A stretch of DNA of 64,000 bases from Pseudomonadota bacterium (GTDB lineage: Bacteria; Pseudomonadota; Gammaproteobacteria; Steroidobacterales; Steroidobacteraceae): NCBI GenBank assembly GCA_025355245.1, contig JANXZZ010000273.1:1-64000 (forward strand). Direction: 5' to 3'. Below, in pieces: positions 47,305 through 56,158 of this stretch. The position numbers and the translations under genes are program-made. The first letter of the stretch is position 1. Each line of letters begins with the position of its first letter. The notes under the pieces were generated by a model, which saw only the letters and a program-made list of their open reading frames with translations, was not told the DNA's origin and ran no database searches.

Positions 47305-48192
47305 ATGCGCGTGTCCCGTCAGGCTCTCCTCGATGGCCTCAGGGCGTTCAGCGTCGCCGCGCGCGAAAAAAGCTTCAAGGCGGCGGCCGACTCGCTCTAC
47401 CTGACCCCGTCCGCGGTCAGCCATCGCATCCGCGATCTCGAGAAGCACCTCGGGCTCAAGGTGTTCCTGCGGAAGACGCGTGCCATCGAGCTCACCGATG
47501 CGGGGCGCGCGCTCCTCGAGGACATCGAGCCGCTGCTCACCTCGCTCGATGCCGCGGTCGACCGCGCCACCACGCGCGCGACGCGTCGGCAGCTGCGCGT
47601 GTCGGCGCCGCCGTTCTTCGCGAGCGAGCTGCTGATCCCGAGCCTCGCGAGCTTCTACGGGCTGCAGCCGCGCATCGACCTCGAAGTCACGGGCACGCAC
47701 GCGCGCCCGACCGAGCACCACGCGCCGGCGGACGTGTCGATTATCATCAGCGCGACGCCACCGGAGGGCGTCGTCGCCACGCGCTTGTTTGCGCCGCGTT
47801 TCGTCGCGGCGACCGCGCGCGCGCTCGCGGACGTCGCCAAGGAGCAGGGCCGCCGGGTGTTCGAGCGCCAGCGGCGCATCGTCTACGCGCCGCGCGCCGA
47901 CCTGTGGACCAAGTGGTTCGCAGCGACGGGGCTGCCGAACGGCAGCGGCCGCGGCGTGATCGAGGTGGACCTCCTGCCGGCCGCGGTCACGGCTGCCGAG
48001 CGTGGCCTCGGCATCGCGCTCGTGCCCACGTTCGTCTGCGAGCGGCGCCTTCGCGGCGGGCGGCTGCAGCGCATCTCCGAATCCGAGATCGAATCCGGGG
48101 ACGCGTACTACCTGGTGTGTCGCAAGGAAGACAAATCCCGGCCCGAGGTGCGAGCGCTGATCAGCTGGGCCATCTCCGAACTGCGACGCTGA
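47305..48192 (+). CDS. LysR-type transcriptional regulator (GcvA-like)
   Basis: LRAFSVAAREKSFKAAADSLYLTPSAVSHRIRDLEKHLGLKVFLRKTRAIELTDAGRALLE wHTH plus substrate-binding domain. Confidence 0.95.
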   Translation: MRVSRQALLDGLRAFSVAAREKSFKAAADSLYLTPSAVSHRIRDLEKHLGLKVFLRKTRAIELTDAGRALLEDIEPLLTSLDAAVDRATTRATRRQLRVSAPPFFASELLIPSLASFYGLQPRIDLEVTGTHARPTEHHAPADVSIIISATPPEGVVATRLFAPRFVAATARALADVAKEQGRRVFERQRRIVYAPRADLWTKWFAATGLPNGSGRGVIEVDLLPAAVTAAERGLGIALVPTFVCERRLRGGRLQRISESEIESGDAYYLVCRKEDKSRPEVRALISWAISELRR

Positions 48193-48194
48193 GC

Positions 48195-48260
48195 TGAGCG
48201 CCGTTCACCCGTCGGGCGGTCCAGTATTCGTTTGTCGCGGTGCAGCAGAACCCCCAGAGT
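48195..48260 (+). promoter_or_regulatory. LysR-type box plus sigma70-like promoter, copy B
   Basis: TGA-N7-TCA (48195-48207), -35 TTGTCG (48232-48237), 17-bp spacer, -10 CAGAGT (48255-48260). Parallel to copy A. Confidence 0.5.
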
Positions 48261-48290
48261 GAGCCTGTGTTCACCTCTGGAGCCGCCGCC

Positions 48291-48770
48291 ATGAAACCCC
48301 GTACCGCCCTCATCCTGATCCGCGCACTGTCACTCGCGCTGTCGCCGTTGGCTCTCGCGCCCGCGGGCGCCGCCCAGCCGGAGCCGCCGAAGGCAACCTT
48401 GGTGCGCCTCGACCTGCAGCCACTCGATCGCCCGAGCCCGCTTACGATCGCGAACAACCAGTGCGTCGCGCTGGTCGAGGCCCGGAACTTCGCGGCCGCG
48501 GCCACCCCGTGCAACGAGGCCATCTCGGCGGCGCAGCGCGAGCGCTCGAGTTCGCGGCTGATCCCCTTCGTCGGCCAGGCCTACGACGATGAAGAGGCCG
48601 CGACCTTCAACAACCGCGCGGTCCTGCGCTACCTCAGCGGCGACCTGCCGAGAGCGGCCGCGGATGCCCGCCGAGCGCTGTCGACGGCGCGGCTGCCCGC
48701 GTTCCAGAGCACGGCCGCGGTCATCGAGGCGCGCCAGCATCGCGCTGCCGAGGCGGCCGTGACCCAGTGA
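48291..48770 (+). CDS. Small secreted TPR-like protein of unknown function
   Basis: Signal peptide (LILIRALSLALSPLALAPAGAAQ), then TPR-like helices (NNRAVLRYLSGDLPRAAADARRAL); GGAG before ATG. Confidence 0.75.
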   Translation: MKPRTALILIRALSLALSPLALAPAGAAQPEPPKATLVRLDLQPLDRPSPLTIANNQCVALVEARNFAAAATPCNEAISAAQRERSSSRLIPFVGQAYDDEEAATFNNRAVLRYLSGDLPRAAADARRALSTARLPAFQSTAAVIEARQHRAAEAAVTQ

Positions 48771-48782
48771 CCGGGCGCCGGG

Positions 48783-49541
48783 CTACGTCGCGGCGTCCGC
48801 CCCGGACGCCGCGGCGTCGCTGCGCGGACGGATGAAGCCGCGCTTGCCGCCTGCGAAGAAGCCGAGGAACGTCTGTGCCTCGGCGCTCGGGTACGCGCCG
48901 CTCGCGAGGGCCTTGTTCGCGAGCACGCGCAGGTTCCCGGTCGAAGCGAACACGTCGCGGTAGGCGCCCTTGATCTCGGTCATCGTCGCCGGCGGCAGTC
49001 CGCGGCGACGCAGGCCCACCACGTTGAGGCCGGCGACTTCGTCGCGCTCGGCCGCCATGATGAACGGCGCGATGTCGCGCGTGATGCGGCTGAGGCCGCT
49101 CACCATCGCGCCCTCGCCGATCCGGCAGAACTGGTGGATCCCTGCGCCGCCGCCGAGGAAGGCGCGATCGCCGACCTCGACGTGGCCGGCGAGCAGTGCC
49201 GCATTCGCGAGGATCACGTTGTTGCCGACCTGGCCGTCGTGCGCGACGTGGCTGCTGGCCATCAGGAAGCAGTCGCTGCCGACCCGGGTGACGCCTCCGG
49301 GTCGCGTCGCGCGGTTGATCGTGACGTATTCCCTGAGCACCGTGCGCGCGCCGACCGTGACGCCGCTGGCGCGGGCGGTATCGAAGCCAAGGTCCTGCGG
49401 GTCCCCGCCGATCACGGCGAAGGGGTGCACGACGACTGCATCGCCGAGCACGCAGTGCCGCGTGATGTGCGCGTGCGCGTGGACGATGCAGCCGGCACCG
49501 AGCGTGGCGCCGTCCTCGATGATGGCGGTCGGGTGGATCAT
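48783..49541 (-). CDS. LpxA-like acyl-ACP--UDP-GlcNAc O-acyltransferase (left-handed beta-helix)
   Basis: MIHPTAIIEDGATLGAGCIVHAHAHITRHCVLGDAVVVHPFAVIGGDPQDLGF, TVLREYVTINRAT, FLMASSHVAHDGQVGNNVILANAALLAGHVEVGDRAFLGGGAGIHQFCRIGEGAMV. Confidence 0.9.
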   Translation of the reverse strand: MIHPTAIIEDGATLGAGCIVHAHAHITRHCVLGDAVVVHPFAVIGGDPQDLGFDTARASGVTVGARTVLREYVTINRATRPGGVTRVGSDCFLMASSHVAHDGQVGNNVILANAALLAGHVEVGDRAFLGGGAGIHQFCRIGEGAMVSGLSRITRDIAPFIMAAERDEVAGLNVVGLRRRGLPPATMTEIKGAYRDVFASTGNLRVLANKALASGAYPSAEAQTFLGFFAGGKRGFIRPRSDAAASGADAAT

Positions 49542-49714
49542 GCGGATGGCTTCCGGGTTCGCTCGGGCGGAGCGGGGTGGGTGGGCGCTGCGCGTCGGTC
49601 GCGACCTTGCATCCCGCCCGGGATCCTACCTCTAAGCCTGATGATCCGGCGAGGCACCGCGTCCGCGGGTTACCATGCGCCGCGCTCGGCAGGCCACGCA
49701 GGGACGACGGGAGG

Positions 49715-50890
49715 ATGCGAACGGACGTCGCGGTGATCGGCGGCGGGATCATGGGATCCGCGCTCGCCTACTGGCTGACGCATTTCGATGCGGGGGCCTC
49801 CGTGACCGTCATCGAGCGCGACCCGAGCTACGCAAGCGCCTCCTCGGCGCTGTCCGCGGCCTCCATTCGCCAGCAGTTCTCGACGGCCGTGAACGTACGC
49901 ATCTCGCAGATGAGCATCGAGCTGCTGCGCAACGCCGCCACCTGGCTCGCGGTCGACGGCCGCGCACCCGACATCGGCCTCACCGAGCGCGGCTACCTCT
50001 ATCTCGTCGGTGCCGAGCGGCAGGCCGCGCTTCGCGAGGCACATGCGCTTCAGACCGCCGCCGGCGCCGAGGTTGAGCTCCTCTCGCCCGAGGAGCTCAG
50101 GGCGCGTTATCCGTGGCTAAGCGTCGAGGGCATCGCGGAGGGTTCGATCGGCGCGGGCGCGGAGGGCTGGTTCGACGGCTATTCACTGCTCGATGCGTTC
50201 GTCCGCAAGGCGAAGAGCCAGGGCGCGCGCTACCTCAAGGGCGAGGTCGCCGCGATCGACGTCGACAACCACCGCGTGACCTCGCTCACGCTCGCCGACG
50301 GCACGCGCCACAGCTTCGGCTGGGTCGTCAACGCGGCGGGGCCGTGGGCGCGGCAGATCGCGCAGTTCGCAGGCATCGAGCTGCCCGTGTTCGCGCGGCG
50401 GCGCACGGTGTTCGTGATTGCCTGCCGCGCGGCGCTTCCCGGGTTTCCTCTCCTGATCGATCGCTCGGGGTTCTGGATCCGGCCGGACGGCGCGCACTTC
50501 ATCGGTGCTGCCGCGCCGCTCGCCGGTGCCGCCGATCCCGACGAGCCGCCGCTCGAGCCCGAGCTAGAACGCTTCGAGTCGGAGTTCTGGCCCGCGCTCG
50601 CCGCGCGGGTACCCGCGTTCGAGGCGGCGCGGCTCGAGCGCGCGTGGGCCGGCTACTACGACTACAACAGCTTCGACCAGAACGGGATCCTGGGCCTGCA
50701 CCCTTCGCTCGACAACCTCGTGTTCATGAACGGGTTCTCGGGGCACGGCATGCAGCAGGCGCCGGTCGTCGCACGCGGCATCGCCGAACTCATCCTCACC
50801 GGGCGCTACGTCGCGCTCGACCTCGGCGACCTTGGCATCGGACGCCTCCTCGACGACCGGCCGCACAAGGAACTCAACGTCATCGGTTGA
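49715..50890 (+). CDS. FAD-dependent DAO-like oxidoreductase
   Basis: TDVAVIGGGIMGSALAYWLTHFDAGASVTVIERDPSYASASSALSAASIRQQFST; C-terminal MNGFSGHGMQQAPVVARGIAELIL. Confidence 0.9.
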   Translation: MRTDVAVIGGGIMGSALAYWLTHFDAGASVTVIERDPSYASASSALSAASIRQQFSTAVNVRISQMSIELLRNAATWLAVDGRAPDIGLTERGYLYLVGAERQAALREAHALQTAAGAEVELLSPEELRARYPWLSVEGIAEGSIGAGAEGWFDGYSLLDAFVRKAKSQGARYLKGEVAAIDVDNHRVTSLTLADGTRHSFGWVVNAAGPWARQIAQFAGIELPVFARRRTVFVIACRAALPGFPLLIDRSGFWIRPDGAHFIGAAAPLAGAADPDEPPLEPELERFESEFWPALAARVPAFEAARLERAWAGYYDYNSFDQNGILGLHPSLDNLVFMNGFSGHGMQQAPVVARGIAELILTGRYVALDLGDLGIGRLLDDRPHKELNVIG

Positions 50891-50915
50891 GGGCAGCCGC
50901 GCGGTCTCGGGCGGC

Positions 50916-51740
50916 TCAGCGGCCGGCAACCTGCCGGCAGATCGCACGCCGCAGTCCTGCCGAGCTCGCGGCGACGAGCGAAGTCTGCTGGACGAGGGCC
51001 TGCGTGACGCCGGTGAGGCTGCTGATGGAGCCGCCCGCCTCGCGCACGCACACCGCGACCGCGCCGATGTCCCAGGGCTTCATCAACGGATCGACCGCGG
51101 CATCGAGCGCGCCGCGGCACAGCAGCGCGTACTGCACGCAGTCCCCGACCAGGCGCAGTCGCCCGGCGCTCCGTGCCAACTTGCTGAGGCGCCAGCGCCC
51201 CGAGCGCCGCGCGAGGTCGCTTTCCTTCACGCTCGTGAGCCCGACCTGTGCAGAGCCCAGTGCCTTCGCCGCGCCCACGCGCACGCGCCGCGCGCGGCCA
51301 CCGCCGCGCGTCAGCCAGCAGCCGTGGCCGGTCGCGGCGTACGTCGTTTCCCGGAGCGCCGACAGGTGGATGCAGCCGAACACCGGCTCGCCGTCGATGA
51401 GCAGCGAGACGAGCGAGCCGAACAGCGGCAGCCCCAATACGTACGACGCCGTGCCGTCGATGGGATCGATGAGCCAGCAGCGCCCGCGGCTCGCGAGCGT
51501 GCCGCCGTATTCCTCGCCGAGCACGGCATCGGCGGGCCAGCGCGCGGCGAGCCGCGCGCGCAGCAGCCGCTCCGCGCCGCGATCGGCGACGGTAACCTCG
51601 CTGCCGTCGGGCTTATGCCGGATCTTGACGCGGTTGAGATGGCCGAGCGTGATCGCATCGGAGGCGCGCAGCGCCTTCAGCACGTAGGCGAGCGTCGCCC
51701 TGAATTCGCGCTGGCTGAGTGTCGGGGTCGGGTGCGCCAT
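50916..51740 (-). CDS. Inositol monophosphatase family protein (histidinol-phosphatase-like)
   Basis: LGEEYGGTLASRGRCWLIDPIDGTASYVLGLPLFGSLVSLLIDGEPVFGCIH and PWDIGAVAVCVREAGG. Confidence 0.92.
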   Translation of the reverse strand: MAHPTPTLSQREFRATLAYVLKALRASDAITLGHLNRVKIRHKPDGSEVTVADRGAERLLRARLAARWPADAVLGEEYGGTLASRGRCWLIDPIDGTASYVLGLPLFGSLVSLLIDGEPVFGCIHLSALRETTYAATGHGCWLTRGGGRARRVRVGAAKALGSAQVGLTSVKESDLARRSGRWRLSKLARSAGRLRLVGDCVQYALLCRGALDAAVDPLMKPWDIGAVAVCVREAGGSISSLTGVTQALVQQTSLVAASSAGLRRAICRQVAGR

Positions 51741-51816
51741 CCCGCCAATGTACCGCACCGGCGACGCCGTCATGGCGCCCGGCACGCATGGACGGCGCCG
51801 CGGCGAAGTACCGGCA

Positions 51817-52239
51817 TCAGTCGATTCGCTTCAACGTCGCGACGACGGCGGCGCGGCAGTTCTCGAGGGCGTCGGAGATCGCATCCGCGTCCGCCTCTTC
51901 CTGGCCCAGCTTCTCCCAGTGGTCGCGCCAGGTGTCGAGGAGCGCCTGCGCGCGCTCGGGAACGGGGGCGGGCATCGCGGCGCTGAAGTCGCTGATGGTG
52001 GCGACGTAGACCCAGCCGGTGCGCGGGTTGCCGTGCACCGCGTCGCGGTCGTAGTGCGCGTGGTAGACGACCTGCTGCATCTCGCCGAGCGCCGTCAGGA
52101 GCTGGAAGGACGCCTGCCGGATCGTGCGATTGTGTTCGCTGCGCTCGGTGCGCCAGGCCGTGTAGCTGAAGCTCGAGAGCGCGACCACGAGGCTGGTGAG
52201 CGCGACGATGTTCGACTTGAGTTGGGTCTTGATCGACAT
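51817..52239 (-). CDS. Hypothetical membrane-anchored protein
   Basis: N-terminal helix (NIVALTSLVVALSSFSYTAW) followed by a soluble helical region; no antisense competitor with domain content. Confidence 0.6.
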   Translation of the reverse strand: MSIKTQLKSNIVALTSLVVALSSFSYTAWRTERSEHNRTIRQASFQLLTALGEMQQVVYHAHYDRDAVHGNPRTGWVYVATISDFSAAMPAPVPERAQALLDTWRDHWEKLGQEEADADAISDALENCRAAVVATLKRID

Positions 52240-52484
52240 GCGGCGCAGACTGGGCACGGAGGGCACGGCAGGGCCCGGGGGCCGAATGCTAACCCGAAGT
52301 CTTATTCGGCCGCAGCCGCGCGCCGAAATAGGAATTCGACGGGCCCGGTCTACTGCCGGACGGCGACGTCGGGGATGCGCATGCAGCGGGACAGAGCAGC
52401 GGTCGGGGCGAGGCGTGCGGACCCGTGCGGCGGTGCGGACCGGCCGCACCGGCCGCAGGGTGCTCGGCCGGTGAGACGGCTGCC

Positions 52485-53354
52485 GTGAGCAGCCTTCTCC
52501 CGGTCACCGGGCGGACCGCCTTCGTGCTCGCCGGCGGCGGCAGCCTCGGTGCCGCGCAGGTTGGCATGCTCGCCGCGCTCACCGAGGCGGGCGAGAGGCC
52601 CGATTTCGTCGTCGGCGTCTCGGCGGGCGCGATCAACGCGGCGTTCTTCGCGGCCGATCCCTGTGACCGCACGGTCGAGAAGATGGGCAAGCTGTGGCGC
52701 TCCATCACGACGCGACGCGCCCTCGGGCTGTCGTGGCGTTCGCTGCTCGGCGTGCTCGGCCTCAGCGATCACATCGCGAGCCCGGCGGGGCTGCGCTCGT
52801 TGCTGACGACGGACCTTGGCTACCGGGATTTCTCTGAAGCCGCGCTGCCGCTCTTCATCGTCTGCGCGGATCTCCTGAGCGGCGAGGAGGTGCTGTTGTC
52901 GCAAGGCAGCGTCGTCGAGGCCGTGCTCGCGAGCGCGGCGATTCCGGGAGTGTTCCCGCCGGTCAGTGTCGGTGGGCGGCTCCTGGTCGACGGCGCGATC
53001 GCGGCCAACACCCCGATCGCAACCGCGATACGCCTCGGCGCGACGCACCTCGTCGTGCTGCCGGCGGGGTTTTCCTGCGCGGTCACGCGCGTCTCCGGGG
53101 GCGCCCTCGGGCGCGCGATGCACGCGATCACGCTCCTCGGCGCGCGCCAGATGCTGCACGACTACGAGCGCTACGCGCCGATGAGCGAGATCCACATCGT
53201 GCCGCCCCTGTGCCCGGTCGCGTACAACGCATTCGACTACTCGCACGCCGAGGCGCTGATCGGGCGTGGCCACGCCTCGACCCGCGAGTGGCTGGCGGCG
53301 GGCGGGCTCAACGAGCGCAGCTTCCCGGGGCCGCTGGTCGTGCACTCGCATTGA
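52485..53354 (+). CDS. Patatin-like phospholipase family protein
   Basis: AFVLAGGGSLGAAQVGMLAALTEAGERPDFVVGVSAGAINAAFFA (G-x-S-x-G) and LLVDGAIAANTPI (D-G-A/G). GTG start chosen at VSSLLPVTGR. Confidence 0.92.
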   Translation: MSSLLPVTGRTAFVLAGGGSLGAAQVGMLAALTEAGERPDFVVGVSAGAINAAFFAADPCDRTVEKMGKLWRSITTRRALGLSWRSLLGVLGLSDHIASPAGLRSLLTTDLGYRDFSEAALPLFIVCADLLSGEEVLLSQGSVVEAVLASAAIPGVFPPVSVGGRLLVDGAIAANTPIATAIRLGATHLVVLPAGFSCAVTRVSGGALGRAMHAITLLGARQMLHDYERYAPMSEIHIVPPLCPVAYNAFDYSHAEALIGRGHASTREWLAAGGLNERSFPGPLVVHSH

Positions 53355-53367
53355 GAGCCTTGGGCGG

Positions 53368-53832
53368 CTAGGGTCCTTTGCTCGCCGCGAGGAAGGCATT
53401 GATCGGCGCGAGCGACTGCGCGCCGGCGCGCTCGAGCCGTGCAAACTCGACCAGTGCCGTTTCGTGGGCGAGGACGAGCGCCGCGAGCGGCTGAAGTTCC
53501 GCCGGCAACGACTTCGCATCCGCCGTCATCGAGACGAGCGCCTCGAGCGCGATCTCCTCGAGCCAGCGCATCTTGTCGAGCCACGGGCGGGTCGCGAGTG
53601 CCCGGGTGTGCTCCGCGGCGTCACGCACCTCGTCGGCGCCGTCGGGGATGTCGAGGCCCGCCGCGAAAAGGGCCGGTACGAGCCGCGCCGCTACCCGCGC
53701 CTCGACCTCCGCGAGGGAAAGCCACTTACGCGCCTCGGCGGGCTCGGCGCCGGCGGCGAGCTGCCAGAACTGCGCCTCGCCGCCGAGCTCGCCCGTGTAC
53801 CAGTCGAGGAGAATAGCGGCGACGTCGCGCAC
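53368..53832 (-). CDS. Hypothetical all-helical protein, possibly ferritin-like
   Basis: GELGGEAQFWQLA, EVEARVAARL, WLEEIALEALVSM, LAHETALVEFARLE spacing; 9 nt downstream of pirin gene on the same strand. GTG start. Confidence 0.6.
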   Translation of the reverse strand: MRDVAAILLDWYTGELGGEAQFWQLAAGAEPAEARKWLSLAEVEARVAARLVPALFAAGLDIPDGADEVRDAAEHTRALATRPWLDKMRWLEEIALEALVSMTADAKSLPAELQPLAALVLAHETALVEFARLERAGAQSLAPINAFLAASKGP

Positions 53833-53841
53833 GCCGGTCGC

Positions 53842-54540
53842 TCAGGGCAGTTCGAAAAGAAGGAGTTCCGCGCCGACCGCGCTCGACAGCGTAATTGCGC
53901 GCTCCTCGCCGATCGCAGCGCCATCGCCCTCGCGAAGCTCATCCCCCTCGAGCTCGACCACCCCGGTCGCCACCTGCAGCCACCCGAAGCGGCCGGGCGC
54001 GAAGGCGTGGCGCAGCGAGGCGCCGGGCGCGAGATCGGTCGCGTACAGGCGCACGTCGGCGTTGATTCTGAGGGCTCCGTCGGTCCCGTCGCGGTCGGCG
54101 ACCAGCCGGAACGTATTCAGGCGCCCGGCGCGCGCGAAGGCTTTCTGCTCGTAGCTCGGCGGCAGCCCCTTCGCCTCCGGCAGGATCCAGATCTGCAGGA
54201 AGTGCACGCCCTCGGTCGGGCTGCGGTTGAATTCGGAGTGCGTGATGCCGCTGCCCGCGCTCATGCGCTGCACGTCGCCGGGGCGGATCACCGAACCCGT
54301 GCCGAGACTATCCTCGTGGGAAAGCTCGCCCGACAGCACGTAGGACACGATTTCCATGTCCTGGTGCGAGTGCCGGCCGAATCCGGCGCCGGGGATCACC
54401 CGGTCGTCATTGATGACGCGCAGGTTGCGGAAGCCCATGTGGTTCGGGTCGCGAAACTCGCCGAAGGAAAACGTGTGCCAGCTGTCGAGCCAGCCGAGCT
54501 GGGTGTGCCCGCGGCGACCGCGGTCGCGAACGACGATCAT
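53842..54540 (-). CDS. Pirin family protein
   Basis: DSWHTFSFGEFRDPNHMGFRNLRVINDDRVIPGAGFGRHSHQDMEIVSYVLSGELSHEDSLGTGSVIRPGDVQRMSAGSGITHSEFN. Confidence 0.95.
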   Translation of the reverse strand: MIVVRDRGRRGHTQLGWLDSWHTFSFGEFRDPNHMGFRNLRVINDDRVIPGAGFGRHSHQDMEIVSYVLSGELSHEDSLGTGSVIRPGDVQRMSAGSGITHSEFNRSPTEGVHFLQIWILPEAKGLPPSYEQKAFARAGRLNTFRLVADRDGTDGALRINADVRLYATDLAPGASLRHAFAPGRFGWLQVATGVVELEGDELREGDGAAIGEERAITLSSAVGAELLLFELP

Positions 54541-54661
54541 GATGGCCTCAAGGCAGGGTCGGGAGTGTGGTCTGAGGATACGTCATGGGCAGGGCGCACG
54601 CAGCCGCCGGCCGACCGCTGCGTGCTAGCATCCTTGGATTCCCCTCCCCGAGGACGCCGTC

Positions 54662-55600
54662 TTGCAGCTTCGTGTCACCGCCGCGTGCGCTCTCCTGTCG
54701 ATCGCGGGCCTCGCGCTCGCCCAGGAGCAGGACCTCAGCAAGGTCGAGGTCAAAGTGACGCCGGTGTCTGGCAGTGTCTACCTGCTGCAGGGCGCGGGCG
54801 GCAACATCGCTGCCTCCGTGGGCGATGACGGCGCGGTGCTGGTCGATGATGAGTTCGCGCCGCTCTACGACAAGATCACGGCCGCGCTCAATGGCATCGG
54901 GGCGGCGCCGAAGCCCGTGCGCTTCATCTTTCTCACGCACTACCACGGCGATCACACGGACGGGAATCTGCCATTCGCCGCGGCGGGCGCGACCATCATC
55001 AGCCAGGAGAACCTGCGCGCCACGCTCATGAGCGACGGCCAGGCGGGCAACGGCGGCTCGATGCATATGCCGCACAAAGCCGTCGACAAAGCGGCGCTCC
55101 CGCTCGTCAGCTTCGACCGCGAGCTCACGGTGCACATGAACGGCGAGGACATCCGCGCGCTGCACGCGCCCGCGGCTCACACGAGCGGCGACTCGATCGT
55201 GTTCTTCGAGCACGCCCACGTGGTGCACATGGGCGACATCTTCGTGCGCTACGGCTTCCCGTTCATCGACGTGGACACGGGCGGCAGCGTGCAGGGGATG
55301 ATCAGCGCCTGCGAGGCGACGCTCGCGCTGCTGCCGCCGGATGCCAAGATCATTCCGGGACACGGCGAGGTGGCGAACATCGAGGACCTGCGCGAGTACG
55401 TGAAGTTCCTCAAGGACACCTCGACGGTGGTCGCGAAGGCGCGCGAGAGTGGCAAGTCGCTCGATGACATGAAGAAGGCGAACCTGCTCGGACCGTGGAG
55501 CGAGAAATACACGGGCAAGTTCGTCAACGCCAACGCCTTCCTCGAAATGCTCTACTTCTCGACCGCACGCCGCGCGCCGGCAATTTCCGTCAAGCACTAG
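54662..55600 (+). CDS. Secreted MBL-fold metallo-hydrolase
   Basis: Signal peptide from a TTG start; FLTHYHGDHTDGN, HAPAAHTSGDSIVFFEHAHVVHMGDIFV, IIPGHGEV. Confidence 0.9.
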   Translation: MQLRVTAACALLSIAGLALAQEQDLSKVEVKVTPVSGSVYLLQGAGGNIAASVGDDGAVLVDDEFAPLYDKITAALNGIGAAPKPVRFIFLTHYHGDHTDGNLPFAAAGATIISQENLRATLMSDGQAGNGGSMHMPHKAVDKAALPLVSFDRELTVHMNGEDIRALHAPAAHTSGDSIVFFEHAHVVHMGDIFVRYGFPFIDVDTGGSVQGMISACEATLALLPPDAKIIPGHGEVANIEDLREYVKFLKDTSTVVAKARESGKSLDDMKKANLLGPWSEKYTGKFVNANAFLEMLYFSTARRAPAISVKH

Positions 55601-55609
55601 AAGGCCGCC

Positions 55610-56146
55610 ATGAACGATCCGCTGAAGCACGACCTCGCCGTAGGAGTGAGCGCCGTGGATCACGTGCGCGGCGCCGAGCGCGCGACCGTGACTATCGTCG
55701 AGTACGGGGACTTCGAGTGCCCGATGTGCCGGCAGGCGGAGCCCGCCGTGCAGCAGCTCCTCGTGCACCACCCGACGACCATCCGCCTGGTGTTCCGGCA
55801 CTTCCCGATCGAGAGCGCACACCCGAACGCGCTGCTGGCGGCGGAGGCGGCGGAGGCGGCCGGGGCCGACGGCAAGTTCTGGGAGATGCACGACCTCTTG
55901 CTGGCCGACGGCGCGCGCCTCCGGCGCGCCTCGCTCGAGGCCTATGCCGAACGGCTCGGCATCGACATGGCGCGGTTCACCGCGGCGCTCGATGACGAGG
56001 TCTACCGGCAGCGCGTGCGCGAGCACATCGAAGGCGCCGTGAAGAGCCACGTGCGCGCGACGCCCGGGTTCTTCGTGAACGGCCGCGTGTGCGACGTGTC
56101 GGGCGGCATGCAGGCGCTCGGCGCCGCGGCGCTCAAGCTGCTCTGA
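55610..56146 (+). CDS. DsbA/thioredoxin-fold family protein
   Basis: VTIVEYGDFECPMCRQAEPAVQQLL and VRATPGFFVNGRV; no signal peptide. Confidence 0.9.
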   Translation: MNDPLKHDLAVGVSAVDHVRGAERATVTIVEYGDFECPMCRQAEPAVQQLLVHHPTTIRLVFRHFPIESAHPNALLAAEAAEAAGADGKFWEMHDLLLADGARLRRASLEAYAERLGIDMARFTAALDDEVYRQRVREHIEGAVKSHVRATPGFFVNGRVCDVSGGMQALGAAALKLL

Positions 56147-56158
56147 CGGGAACGGCGC

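Noticed and set aside
46090-47721. 543-aa minus-strand ORF spanning ggt and LysR
   Set aside because: Crosses two well-supported genes on the opposite strand; no domain signal.
55848-55866. GGCGGA repeat run
   Set aside because: Encodes AAEAAEAAG within the DsbA-like protein; simple low complexity.
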